The notes under the pieces: model-generated
Databases searched by the model: none
What the model saw: only the letters and a program-made list of their open reading frames with translations
What the model was told of the DNA's origin: nothing
Part shown: positions 33,671 through 42,235 of the stretch, piece after piece
How positions within the stretch are numbered: the stretch's first letter is position 1
Layout: each line of letters opens with the position of its first letter
Made by a program: the position numbers and the translations under genes
NCBI RefSeq assembly: GCF_037782385.1
Contig: NZ_JBBEXD010000008.1
Location: 1 to 64,000, forward strand
DNA length: 64,000 bases
Direction of reading: 5' to 3'
Origin: Ascidiimonas meishanensis
Lineage (GTDB): Bacteria > Bacteroidota > Bacteroidia > Flavobacteriales > Flavobacteriaceae

Positions 33671-33787
33671 ATGAAAGTTAGAGCATCAGTAAAAAAGAGA
33701 AGTTCCGAGTGCAAGATTGTACGAAGAAAAGGTAGATTATACGTAATCAACAAAAAGAATCCTAGATTTAAACAAAGACAAGGTTAA
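33671..33787 (+). CDS. rpmJ: 50S ribosomal protein L36 (bL36), lacking zinc ligands
   Basis: 38 residues, MKVRASVKKRSSECKIVRRK and ending FKQRQG. In zinc-binding L36 three Cys and one His hold the metal; here only Cys14 remains, with Ser/Arg near position 11, Asn/Lys near 27 and Phe in place of the His. So this is a zinc-free variant. No other start codon competes. Lies between infA and rpsM. Confidence 0.96.
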   Translation: MKVRASVKKRSSECKIVRRKGRLYVINKKNPRFKQRQG

Positions 33788-33790
33788 GTT

Positions 33791-34165
33791 ATGGCAAGAA
33801 TCGCAGGGGTAGACATACCAAAACACAAAAGAGGAGTTATTTCGTTAACTTATATATTTGGAATAGGTAGAAGTAGATCTAAAAAAATTTTAGAAATTGC
33901 TCAGGTAAGTGAAGATAAAAAAGTTTCAGATTGGAATGACGACGAGATAGGTCGCATTCGTGATGCAGTCTCTTCTTTTAAAATTGAAGGAGAATTGCGT
34001 TCTGAAATTCAGCTAAACATTAAGCGATTAATGGATATAGGATGTTATAGAGGTATTCGTCATAGATCTGGTCTTCCTTTAAGAGGTCAGCGTACCAAAA
34101 ATAACTCCAGAACAAGAAAAGGTAAGAGAAAAACGGTTGCTAACAAGAAGAAAGCAACTAAATAA
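33791..34165 (+). CDS. rpsM: 30S ribosomal protein S13 (uS13)
   Basis: 124 residues. 30S head protein contacting the P-site tRNA and L5. Conserved MARIAGVDIPKHKRGVISL, YIFGIGRSRSKKIL and RHRSGLPLRGQRTKNNSRTR with a basic tail. Three bases after rpmJ. Confidence 0.98.
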   Translation: MARIAGVDIPKHKRGVISLTYIFGIGRSRSKKILEIAQVSEDKKVSDWNDDEIGRIRDAVSSFKIEGELRSEIQLNIKRLMDIGCYRGIRHRSGLPLRGQRTKNNSRTRKGKRKTVANKKKATK

Positions 34166-34176
34166 TAAATAGTAAT

Positions 34177-34569
34177 ATGGCAAAGTCAAATACTAAAACT
34201 TCCAAAAAGCGTAAGGTGATTGTTGAATCTGTTGGAGAAGCACATATTTCTGCTACTTTTAACAATATCATAATATCACTTACCAATAAAAAAGGAGATG
34301 TGGTATCCTGGTCTTCGGCGGGTAAAATGGGCTTCAGAGGTTCAAAAAAGAATACTCCGTACGCGGCACAGGTAGCTGCTGAAGATGCGGTAAAAACAGC
34401 TCAGGAAGCAGGACTTCGAAAAGTAAAGGTGTACGTAAAAGGACCTGGAAATGGAAGAGAATCTGCAATTAGATCTATACACAATGCAGGTATAGAAGTT
34501 ACAGAGATAATAGATGTGACTCCATTACCACATAACGGATGTAGACCTCCAAAAAGAAGAAGAGTTTAA
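34177..34569 (+). CDS. rpsK: 30S ribosomal protein S11 (uS11)
   Basis: 130 residues. Platform protein. Conserved HISATFNNIIISLTNKKGDV, GKMGFRGSKKNTPYAAQ and the C-terminal DVTPLPHNGCRPPKRRRV. Followed by an 83-base gap with a nested hairpin before rpsD. Confidence 0.98.
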   Translation: MAKSNTKTSKKRKVIVESVGEAHISATFNNIIISLTNKKGDVVSWSSAGKMGFRGSKKNTPYAAQVAAEDAVKTAQEAGLRKVKVYVKGPGNGRESAIRSIHNAGIEVTEIIDVTPLPHNGCRPPKRRRV

Positions 34570-34589
34570 TCAATTTTTTATGTATAACA

Positions 34590-34636
34590 GGGTTATCGAA
34601 GATTATCGAAGGAAAGCCTTAATTCATAATCAACCC
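34590..34636 (+). promoter_or_regulatory. Nested-hairpin leader upstream of rpsD
   Basis: Three helices stack on one axis: GGGTT (34590-34594) with AACCC (34632-34636), ATTAT (34602-34606) with ATAAT (34626-34630), and AAGG (34609-34612) with CCTT (34617-34620) closing an AAAG loop. It sits in the rpsK-rpsD gap, where other gaps of the cluster are 3-30 bases. S4 is an autoregulator in many bacteria, so an S4-binding leader is the likely reading. Confidence 0.55.
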
Positions 34637-34652
34637 GATTCAATTTTATAAA

Positions 34653-35258
34653 ATGGCAAGATATACAGGTCCAAAAACAAAAATAGCCCGAAAGTTCGGT
34701 GAAGCTATTTTTGGTGATGACAAATCATTTGAAAAAAGAAATTATCCTCCCGGTCAACACGGTAATAATCGTAGGAGAGGGAAAAAATCTGAATATGCTG
34801 TCCAGTTAATGGAAAAGCAAAAAGCGAAGTATACCTATGGTATTCTTGAGCGTCAGTTCAGAAACTTATTTGAAAGAGCAAATAGAAGTAAAGGAGTTAC
34901 TGGTGAAGTGCTTCTTCAATTATGCGAATCACGCTTAGATAATGTGGTTTATCGTATGGGTGTTGCCCCTTCTAGAAGAGGTGCTAGACAATTGGTTTCT
35001 CACAGGCACATTACAGTGAATGGAGAAATTGTTAACATCCCTTCTTATTCTTTAAAAGTAGGAGACGTCGTAGGAGTTCGAGAGAAATCAAAATCCCTAC
35101 AGATTATTGAAGACTCACTGGCTGGAAATAGCAGTGTTTACGAATGGATCACATGGAATACGGAGAAATTGGAAGGTACTTTTGTGACCATTCCTGAAAG
35201 ACTTCAGATTCCTGAAAATATCAAAGAACAACTAATAGTCGAGTTATACTCTAAATAA
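34653..35258 (+). CDS. rpsD: 30S ribosomal protein S4 (uS4)
   Basis: 201 residues. 16S 5'-domain assembly initiator and accuracy protein. Conserved KRNYPPGQHGNNRRRGKKSEY, LCESRLDNVVYRMGVAPSRR and the S4 RNA-binding domain ARQLVSHRHITVNGEIVNIP. The N-terminal zinc-binding Cys residues of some S4 proteins are absent. A structured leader precedes the gene. Confidence 0.98.
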   Translation: MARYTGPKTKIARKFGEAIFGDDKSFEKRNYPPGQHGNNRRRGKKSEYAVQLMEKQKAKYTYGILERQFRNLFERANRSKGVTGEVLLQLCESRLDNVVYRMGVAPSRRGARQLVSHRHITVNGEIVNIPSYSLKVGDVVGVREKSKSLQIIEDSLAGNSSVYEWITWNTEKLEGTFVTIPERLQIPENIKEQLIVELYSK

Positions 35259-35279
35259 TAATCAGACAGCAGTCCTATT

Positions 35280-36272
35280 ATGGCAATATTTAATTTTCAA
35301 AAGCCCGATAAAGTTATAATGATCGATTCGTCCGATTTTGAAGGGAAATTCGAGTTTCGCCCTTTAGAACCAGGATATGGATTGACCGTTGGTAACGCGT
35401 TACGTAGAGTACTTCTTTCTTCTTTGGAAGGGTTCGCTATCACATCGGTAAGAATAGATAAAGTAGAACACGAATTCTCTACAATACCTGGTGTTGTAGA
35501 AGACGTGACGGAAATAATTCTTAATCTTAAGCAAGTTCGTTTCAAGAGACAAATAGAAGATATCGATAATGAAACGGTATCTATTTCTGTTACCGGAAAA
35601 GAACAACTAACAGCGGGTGATTTCCAGAAGTTTATTTCTGGATTTCAAGTGCTTAATCCAGACCTTGTTATTGGTAATATGGAACCTGGTGTTAGTATCA
35701 ATATGGAAATTTCCATTGAGAAGGGTAGAGGATATGTACCTGCTGAAGAAAATAGAAAATCTAACGCACCATTAGGTACAATTGCAACGGATGCAATCTT
35801 TACACCTATTAAAAATGTAAAGTATAGTATCGAGAACTATCGTGTAGAACAAAAAACTGATTACGAAAAATTAGTTTTTGAAATTATATCAGATGGTTCA
35901 ATACATCCTAAAGATGCGTTGACCGAGGCTGCTAAGACACTGATACATCATTTCATGTTATTCTCAGATGAAAGAATTACTCTGGAAGCAGATGAGATAG
36001 CTCAAACGGAGACCTATGATGAAGAATCACTGCATATGAGACAATTGCTTAAAACCAAATTGGTTGATATGGATTTATCCGTAAGAGCATTAAATTGTCT
36101 TAAAGCCGCAGAAGTAGATACTTTAGGAGACCTTGTATCTTTCAATAAAAACGATTTGATGAAGTTTAGAAATTTTGGTAAAAAATCGTTGACAGAACTT
36201 GAAGAGTTGGTAAATGTGAAAGGGCTTAGTTTTGGAATGGATTTATCCAAGTATAAATTAGATAAAGACTAA
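35280..36272 (+). CDS. rpoA: DNA-directed RNA polymerase alpha subunit
   Basis: 330 residues. N-terminal assembly domain (FEFRPLEPGYGLTVGNALRRVLLSSLEG, typical; split here as FRPLEPGYGLTVGNALR and LSSLEGFAITSVRID) and C-terminal DNA-binding domain from about residue 250 (LNCLKAAEVDTLGDL, FGKKSLTELEELV). Located between rpsD and rplQ as in most bacteria. Confidence 0.98.
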   Translation: MAIFNFQKPDKVIMIDSSDFEGKFEFRPLEPGYGLTVGNALRRVLLSSLEGFAITSVRIDKVEHEFSTIPGVVEDVTEIILNLKQVRFKRQIEDIDNETVSISVTGKEQLTAGDFQKFISGFQVLNPDLVIGNMEPGVSINMEISIEKGRGYVPAEENRKSNAPLGTIATDAIFTPIKNVKYSIENYRVEQKTDYEKLVFEIISDGSIHPKDALTEAAKTLIHHFMLFSDERITLEADEIAQTETYDEESLHMRQLLKTKLVDMDLSVRALNCLKAAEVDTLGDLVSFNKNDLMKFRNFGKKSLTELEELVNVKGLSFGMDLSKYKLDKD

Positions 36273-36301
36273 CTCTAGTTACGAGTTGAATACGAAGAAA
36301 A

Positions 36302-36808
36302 ATGAGACACGGAAAAAAAAATAATCACTTAGGTAGAAAGTCGGCGCACAGAAAAGCAATGCTTGCGAATATGGCTTGCTCACTTATTGAACATAAAAGA
36401 ATAAATACAACAGTTGCTAAAGCCAAAGCTTTAAAACAGTTTGTTGAACCTTTAGTTACAAAGTCTAAAGAAGATTCTACGCATAACAGAAGAATTGTTT
36501 TTAGTTATTTGCGCAATAAATATGCGGTAGCAGAGCTCTTTAGAGACGTAGCGGCGAAAGTTGGAGACAGACCGGGTGGATATACAAGAATCATTAAACT
36601 GGGTAATAGGTTAGGTGATAATGCGGAAATGGCATTAATAGAGCTTGTTGACTATAATGAAATCTACAATACTGGTAAGAAAGAAGTCAAACAAAAATCT
36701 ACCAGAAGAAGTAGAGGTAGGAAAAAAGATGAAGCTGTTGCTGAAGCACAACCAGCGGTTTCAGAGGCTCCAAAAGCAGATGAAAATGAAGCTTCTACAG
36801 AAGAGTAA
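36302..36808 (+). CDS. rplQ: 50S ribosomal protein L17 (bL17) with acidic C-terminal extension
   Basis: 168 residues. The core (1 to about 120) is standard L17: MRHGKKNNHLGRKSAHRKAM, ANMACSLIEHKRINTTVAKA, RPGGYTRIIKLGNRLGDNAEM. After a Lys/Arg-rich stretch (KQKSTRRSRGRKK) comes an extra tail of about 35 residues rich in Glu and Ala, not present in the E. coli protein of 127 residues. Last gene of the ribosomal cluster; a strong terminator follows. Confidence 0.97.
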   Translation: MRHGKKNNHLGRKSAHRKAMLANMACSLIEHKRINTTVAKAKALKQFVEPLVTKSKEDSTHNRRIVFSYLRNKYAVAELFRDVAAKVGDRPGGYTRIIKLGNRLGDNAEMALIELVDYNEIYNTGKKEVKQKSTRRSRGRKKDEAVAEAQPAVSEAPKADENEASTEE

Positions 36809-36836
36809 TAATGTTAACTATATAATTACATATCAC

Positions 36837-36869
36837 AAAGGATAAACTTTTCAGTTTATCCTTTTTTTT
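36837..36869 (+). terminator. Terminator of the ribosomal operon
   Basis: AAAGGATAAAC (36837-36847) pairs with GTTTATCCTTT (36854-36864) around a six-base loop, and the T run extends to 36869. It lies 28 bases after the rplQ stop. Confidence 0.9.
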
Positions 36870-36909
36870 ATGTTATTTTGTGAAACCTTTTAAAAGAGCT
36901 CAGGATTTT

Positions 36910-38028
36910 ATGAAGTATCAATCAAGAAAAAAAGCAGTTATTTTGCTGGCAGACGGTATGATTTTTCACGGTAAAACTGTGGGAAATGAAGGCACAGTTT
37001 TTGGAGAAATTTGTTTTAATACCGGTATGACTGGTTATCAGGAAATATTTACAGATCCTTCCTATTTTGGACAAATTATGGTAGCCACCAATGCGCATAT
37101 AGGAAATTATGGCGTGAGAGAAGACGAAATGGAGTCTGATAGTATTAAAATATCTGGGTTAGTATGCAAAAACTTCAGTTATAATCATTCCAGATACGGA
37201 GCAGATAATAGTCTCTTGGAATTTTTTAACGAAAATAATTTGATGGCTATTTCAGATGTAGATACCAGAGCATTAGTAAGCTATATAAGAGATCATGGAG
37301 CGATGAACGCAGTAATTTCTACAGAAGTAAATGATATAGAAGGATTAAAAAAGAGGTTAGAGTCTATTCCTGATATGAACGGATTAGAATTGGCTTCTAA
37401 AGTCTCTACAAAAGAACCCTATTTTTTTGGAGATGAACATGCATCCTATAAGATTGCCGCGTTAGATATTGGAATCAAGAAGAATATTCTTCGTAATCTA
37501 GCAAAAAGAGATGCTTATATTAAAGTGTTTCCATATAACAGTACATTTGAAGAAATGAGTGCTTGGCAGCCAGATGGTTATTTCCTATCTAATGGTCCTG
37601 GAGATCCGGCTCCTTTAATAGAAGCACAAAAAGTTGCAAAAGAAATACTAGAAAAAGATTTACCTTTATTCGGAATATGTCTGGGACATCAGTTAATTGC
37701 ACTAGCTAATGGTGTATCTACCTATAAAATGCATAATGGACATAGAGGAATTAACCATCCAGTTAAAAATTTATTAACAGGAAAAGGAGAAATAACTTCC
37801 CAAAATCACGGCTTTGCCATTAATCGTGAAGAAACTGAGAGCAATCCAGATATAGAGATTACTCATGTGCATCTAAATGATCATACAGTTGCAGGAATTC
37901 GTATAAAAAATAAAAACTGTTTTTCTGTACAATATCATCCCGAAGCAAGCCCAGGACCGCACGATGCTTCCTACCTTTTTGACGAATTTATTAATAACAT
38001 AAAAAAACATAAATTACAAACCATATGA
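36910..38028 (+). CDS. carA: Carbamoyl-phosphate synthase, small (glutaminase) subunit
   Basis: 372 residues. Supplies ammonia from glutamine to CarB for carbamoyl phosphate (pyrimidine and arginine synthesis). N-terminal domain starts KKAVILLADGMIFHGKTVG; the class I amidotransferase domain has the nucleophile Cys in FGICLGHQL and the His/Glu pair in SVQYHPEASPGPHD. The ATG at 36910 was chosen over a GTG at 36880, since the family begins just before KAVILLADG. Its stop overlaps the eno start by 4 bases (ATGA). carB is not in the window. Confidence 0.94.
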   Translation: MKYQSRKKAVILLADGMIFHGKTVGNEGTVFGEICFNTGMTGYQEIFTDPSYFGQIMVATNAHIGNYGVREDEMESDSIKISGLVCKNFSYNHSRYGADNSLLEFFNENNLMAISDVDTRALVSYIRDHGAMNAVISTEVNDIEGLKKRLESIPDMNGLELASKVSTKEPYFFGDEHASYKIAALDIGIKKNILRNLAKRDAYIKVFPYNSTFEEMSAWQPDGYFLSNGPGDPAPLIEAQKVAKEILEKDLPLFGICLGHQLIALANGVSTYKMHNGHRGINHPVKNLLTGKGEITSQNHGFAINREETESNPDIEITHVHLNDHTVAGIRIKNKNCFSVQYHPEASPGPHDASYLFDEFINNIKKHKLQTI

Positions 38029-39314
38029 GTATCATATTAAGTGTTCATGCCAGACAAATTCTGGATTCAAGAGGAAATCCTACAGTAGAAGTAGATGTAA
38101 TCACAGAAACAGGAACAATTGGAAGAGCCGCTGTCCCTTCTGGTGCTTCCACTGGAGAGCACGAAGCAGTAGAATTGAGAGACGGTGGTAATTCCTATAT
38201 GGGAAAAGGCGTGTCTAAAGCAATAGAAAATGTAAATACTATTATAGCAGAGGAAATAGTAGGATTATCTGTATTTGAACAAAACTTTATTGATCAAACC
38301 ATGATTGATTTGGATGGAACTCCTAATAAATCTAATTTAGGTGCCAATGCTATTCTTGGAGTTTCATTGGCAGTAGCTAAAGCTGCAGCTCATGAAATGG
38401 GTTTACCTTTATATAGATATGTAGGTGGGGTAAGTGCTAATACACTTCCAGTTCCTATGATGAACATCATTAATGGAGGTTCTCATTCTGATGCACCTAT
38501 TGCATTTCAAGAATTTATGGTGATGCCCGTAAAAGCTAAAAACTTTACGCACGCCATGCAGATGGGAACAGAAATTTTTCACAACCTAAAAAAGGTGTTA
38601 CACGATCGCGGACTAAGTACTGCTGTTGGTGATGAGGGTGGTTTTGCTCCTACCTTAGATGGTACCGAAGATGCTCTTGATACCATTATCAAATCTATTG
38701 AAAAAGCAGGTTATAAAGCCGGAGATGAAGTTATGATTGCTTTAGATTGTGCCGCTGCTGAATTCTATGTTGATGGGAAATATGACTATACTAAGTTTGA
38801 GGGTGATAAAGGTGCAATTAGAACTTCTGATGAGCAAGCGCAATACTTGGCAGATTTAGCATCTAAATATCCTATTATTTCCATTGAAGATGGAATGGAT
38901 GAGAACGACTGGAATGGTTGGAAAGTTCTTACCGATAAAATTGGAGATAAGGTACAATTAGTCGGAGATGATCTTTTTGTGACAAATGTAGAACGTCTAT
39001 CAAGAGGTATTGAGGGAAATATAGCAAACTCTATTCTTATCAAAGTAAATCAGATTGGAACTTTGACAGAAACTATTGCAGCCGTCAATATGGCTCATAA
39101 TGCCGGATACACCTCTGTAATGTCTCACCGATCTGGTGAAACAGAAGATAATACCATAGCAGATTTAGCAGTAGCCTTAAACACAGGACAAATTAAGACA
39201 GGTTCTGCTTCTAGATCAGATCGTATGGCTAAGTATAATCAACTTTTGAGAATAGAGGAGCAACTAGGCCCGGTAGCTTATTATCCAAAAGAGAAAGCAT
39301 TTAAGTTGAAATAA
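38025..39314 (+). CDS. eno: Enolase (phosphopyruvate hydratase)
   Basis: 429 residues. Converts 2-phosphoglycerate to phosphoenolpyruvate in glycolysis. Conserved VHARQILDSRGNPTVEVDV, GASTGEHEAVELRDG, the catalytic Glu in DEGGFAP, metal ligands in ALDCAAAEF, SIEDGMDENDW and LVGDDLFVTN, and the signature SILIKVNQIGTLTET. Co-translated with carA through a 4-base overlap; a terminator follows. Confidence 0.98.
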   Translation: MSIILSVHARQILDSRGNPTVEVDVITETGTIGRAAVPSGASTGEHEAVELRDGGNSYMGKGVSKAIENVNTIIAEEIVGLSVFEQNFIDQTMIDLDGTPNKSNLGANAILGVSLAVAKAAAHEMGLPLYRYVGGVSANTLPVPMMNIINGGSHSDAPIAFQEFMVMPVKAKNFTHAMQMGTEIFHNLKKVLHDRGLSTAVGDEGGFAPTLDGTEDALDTIIKSIEKAGYKAGDEVMIALDCAAAEFYVDGKYDYTKFEGDKGAIRTSDEQAQYLADLASKYPIISIEDGMDENDWNGWKVLTDKIGDKVQLVGDDLFVTNVERLSRGIEGNIANSILIKVNQIGTLTETIAAVNMAHNAGYTSVMSHRSGETEDNTIADLAVALNTGQIKTGSASRSDRMAKYNQLLRIEEQLGPVAYYPKEKAFKLK

Positions 39315-39336
39315 AGAAATAATAGGTATTAAAATA

Positions 39337-39366
39337 GCCGTCTTTTTAATAAAGGCGGTTTTTTCT
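39337..39366 (+). terminator. Terminator after eno
   Basis: CCGTCTTT (39338-39345) pairs with AAAGGCGG (39351-39358), one T-G pair, five-base loop, followed by a run of T interrupted by one C. Confidence 0.8.
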
Positions 39367-39618
39367 TTTAAACAATGCTATTGCAATTTGAAGACGCTGT
39401 TAGGATGGAATAATTGACTCTGAAATAACTACTCTCAACTCCGTTTGTATTTGGTTTATAAAGACACTAAGTATAAGATCAATTCTTTTTTAACCTAGCT
39501 ATATATTTTGGCAATCACTTCCTGTTTTTAAGTAAAAAAGATGTAGGCTTAACCCTATTTTAACACTTTATTCCTTAATTTCGCAACACTCAGAAATAAT
39601 TTAAAAAGAAACATATAT
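39367..39618. other. Intergenic region upstream of gltA
   Basis: About 250 bases without an open frame. Near its end TAATTTCG (39576-39583) resembles the -7 box TAnnTTTG with one mismatch, 35 bases before the gltA ATG; no convincing -33 TTG at the right spacing. Confidence 0.45.
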
Positions 39619-40902
39619 ATGTCCGATAAAGCTATACTAGAATATGATGGAAATAGATATGAATTTCCAGTGGTTAAAGGAACAGAAGATGAGCTGGCGA
39701 TTGATATTAAAACATTACGTGCTTCAACAGGAATGATAACCATTGATCCAGGTTACAAAAATACTGGATCATGTATTAGTGAAATTACTTTCTTGGACGG
39801 CGAGAAAGGAATTCTTAGGTATAGAGGCTACTCCATTGAGGAATTAGCAGAAAAAGCAGATTTTTTAGAAGTTATTTATCTTTTGATTTTTGGGGAATTA
39901 CCAAACAAAGAACAGCTTCAAAAATTTGATACGGATATAAAAGAACAATCAAGAGTAGATGAAGATATTAAAAAGATTTTAGACGGCTTTCCAAAATCAG
40001 CACATCCTATGGGTGTACTCTCTTCATTAACAAGTGCACTAATTGCTTTTAGTCCTTCTTTTGTAAATGTTTCTTCTGAGGAAGCTATGTATAAAGCAAT
40101 CGTTCGGATTTTAGGCAAGTTTCCTGTGCTAGTAGCTTGGACCTTGCGTAAAAAGGAAGGCTTACCATTAGATTATGGTGATAATTCTTTAGGTTATGTA
40201 GAGAATATTGTGAAAATGATGTTCAAAAAACCTAACGAAGAATACAAAAGAAACCCCATAGTTATTGAAGCCCTAGACAAGTTATTAATTCTTCATGCAG
40301 ATCATGAGCAGAATTGTTCCACTTCTACGGTTCGAATCGTAGGATCTTCACATGCAGGATTATTTGCTTCACTTTCATCTGGTATTTCTGCGTTATGGGG
40401 CCCGTTGCACGGTGGCGCTAATCAGGCAGTTATTGAGATGTTAGAAGCCATAAAAGAAGATGGTGGTGATACCAAAAAATACATGGCAAAAGCTAAAGAC
40501 AAAGAAGATCCATTTCGTTTAATGGGCTTTGGTCATCGTGTGTATAAAAATTTTGATCCTCGTGCAAAAATTATAAAAAAAGCAGCAGATGAAGTTCTCA
40601 GCGATCTGGGGGTTCAGGATCCTATTTTGGAAATTGCAAAAGGTTTAGAAAAAGAGGCCTTGGAAGATTCTTATTTTGTAGATAGAAAGTTATACCCCAA
40701 TGTTGACTTTTATTCGGGTATTATCTATCGTGCATTAGGGATTCCAACCGATATGTTTACCGTAATGTTTGCTTTAGGGCGTTTGCCAGGTTGGATAGCT
40801 CAATGGAGGGAAATGCGTTTAAATAACGAGCCTATTGGAAGACCAAGACAGGTATACAATGGTCATACACAAAGAGCATTCAAAGAACTACATAAAAGAT
40901 AA
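39619..40902 (+). CDS. gltA: Citrate synthase
   Basis: 427 residues, hexameric type II size. Condenses oxaloacetate and acetyl-CoA as the entry of the TCA cycle. Catalytic His, His and Asp are visible in LHADHEQNCSTSTVR, GPLHGGANQAVIEML and MGFGHRVYKNFDPRA. Start at ATG 39619 (MSDKAILEYDGNRYEFPV). It is a single gene between two terminators. Confidence 0.97.
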   Translation: MSDKAILEYDGNRYEFPVVKGTEDELAIDIKTLRASTGMITIDPGYKNTGSCISEITFLDGEKGILRYRGYSIEELAEKADFLEVIYLLIFGELPNKEQLQKFDTDIKEQSRVDEDIKKILDGFPKSAHPMGVLSSLTSALIAFSPSFVNVSSEEAMYKAIVRILGKFPVLVAWTLRKKEGLPLDYGDNSLGYVENIVKMMFKKPNEEYKRNPIVIEALDKLLILHADHEQNCSTSTVRIVGSSHAGLFASLSSGISALWGPLHGGANQAVIEMLEAIKEDGGDTKKYMAKAKDKEDPFRLMGFGHRVYKNFDPRAKIIKKAADEVLSDLGVQDPILEIAKGLEKEALEDSYFVDRKLYPNVDFYSGIIYRALGIPTDMFTVMFALGRLPGWIAQWREMRLNNEPIGRPRQVYNGHTQRAFKELHKR

Positions 40903-40927
40903 ATTTTTATAAATTTCATTATTTACT

Positions 40928-40953
40928 AAAAGCGGCCTATTGGCTGCTTTTTA
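40928..40953 (+). terminator. Terminator after gltA
   Basis: AAAGCGGCC (40928-40936) pairs with GGCTGCTTT (40942-40950), one G-T pair, followed by more T residues. Confidence 0.8.
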
Positions 40954-40976
40954 CAATCTTATAAGATCACAAGTTT

Positions 40977-41891
40977 ATGTTACAACTAAACGTTCAAGAT
41001 GAAGTCTCTAGATTAAGAGCAGTAGTTTTGGGTACTGCGGTTAACAATGGCCCCACACCAACTCCAGAAGAAGCGTATGACCCAAAGTCTTTAGAGTATA
41101 TTTTAGCAGGTACCTATCCGGTTGAGAAAGATATGACACTGGAAATGGATGCATTTAATGCAGTTTTTGAAAAATACAATGTAGAGGTGTTTAGGCCTCA
41201 AATTATTGAAAATTGTAATCAAATCTTTGCTAGGGATATTGCATTTGTAATTGAGGATCTTTTTATAAAATCTAATATTCTTCCAGACAGAGAACGGGAA
41301 TTGGAAGCGGTTAGTTATGTAATTGATCAGATTGCCCCTGATAAAATAATAAAACCTCCGGAAAAAGTGCATGTTGAGGGTGGAGATGTAATGTTATGGA
41401 AGGATCATATTTTGGTAGGTACTTATAAAGGACAAGATTATGCAGATCATATTACAGCCAGAACTAATATGTATGGAGTAGATTTTCTGAAAGAATTGTT
41501 TCCCCATAAAACCGTTAAAGAGTTTGATTTGGTTAAATCAAAAACAGAAGCTAGAGATAATGCTTTGCATTTAGATTGTTGTTTTCAACCTGTAGGAGAA
41601 AACAAAGGAATTATTTATGAAGGTGGGTTTAGAAACGCGAACGATTATAAATATCTTCTCGATCTTTTTGGAAAAGAAAACCTTTTTCAGATTACAAGAG
41701 ATGAGATGTATCTTATGTTTTCCAATGTTTTTTCAATAGCACCAGATGTAGTAGTTTCAGAACGAAATTTCACTAGATTAAATAATTGGCTTCGTAGTGA
41801 GGGTTTTATTGTAGAAGAAATTCCGTACGCAGAAATAGCAAAACAGGAAGGGCTTTTAAGATGTTCTACCATGCCTTTAATAAGGGACTAA
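40977..41891 (+). CDS. Arginine-deiminase / dimethylarginine-dimethylaminohydrolase-like enzyme
   Basis: 304 residues of the guanidine-modifying pentein superfamily. Conserved elements: FARDIAFVIEDLF (substrate Asp), HVEGGDVMLWKDHILVG, the catalytic His in NALHLDCCFQPV, and the nucleophile Cys296 in LLRCSTMPL near the C-terminus. These enzymes hydrolyse arginine, methylated arginines or related guanidino compounds to citrulline. The exact substrate cannot be told from the sequence. It follows gltA after a terminator and is probably transcribed alone. A second pentein, ctlX, lies 344 bases further on. Confidence 0.85.
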   Translation: MLQLNVQDEVSRLRAVVLGTAVNNGPTPTPEEAYDPKSLEYILAGTYPVEKDMTLEMDAFNAVFEKYNVEVFRPQIIENCNQIFARDIAFVIEDLFIKSNILPDRERELEAVSYVIDQIAPDKIIKPPEKVHVEGGDVMLWKDHILVGTYKGQDYADHITARTNMYGVDFLKELFPHKTVKEFDLVKSKTEARDNALHLDCCFQPVGENKGIIYEGGFRNANDYKYLLDLFGKENLFQITRDEMYLMFSNVFSIAPDVVVSERNFTRLNNWLRSEGFIVEEIPYAEIAKQEGLLRCSTMPLIRD

Positions 41892-42235
41892 ACCTTATTT
41901 ATCATCGTGTTTAAATAAAAATGTCTCAACCTGACTTGATTATAACAATATTCTATAAATAGTAGCTTTTATATCTTGATTACAATAAAAGCACATACTT
42001 AGATCATAACTTTTTGAATGTAAAATGTCATATTTTTTTGAAGTATTCATTAATTGATCTTTATGTTTCTTGTCTTATGAGAAGTATTTGAATAACGAAA
42101 ACTAAATGTGCTACAAAAGAATGGAGATCACTAAAAATGATCTTCTGTATTTAAATTTTATATTATTTAAAAGTCAAATGCTTTTTAATTAGTAATTTTA
42201 CAAGCCAAACCTTCATTTTTAATATATACCAATAA
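41892..42235. other. Intergenic region upstream of ctlX
   Basis: 344 AT-rich bases without a credible gene. It includes the inverted repeat AGATCA-CTAAAAA-TGATCT (42125-42143), about 95 bases before the ctlX ATG, a possible operator or weak hairpin. Confidence 0.45.

Noticed and set aside
42125..42143. AGATCA-TGATCT inverted repeat upstream of ctlX as a terminator
   Set aside because: Only six base pairs and no T run; kept only as a possible operator in the region description.
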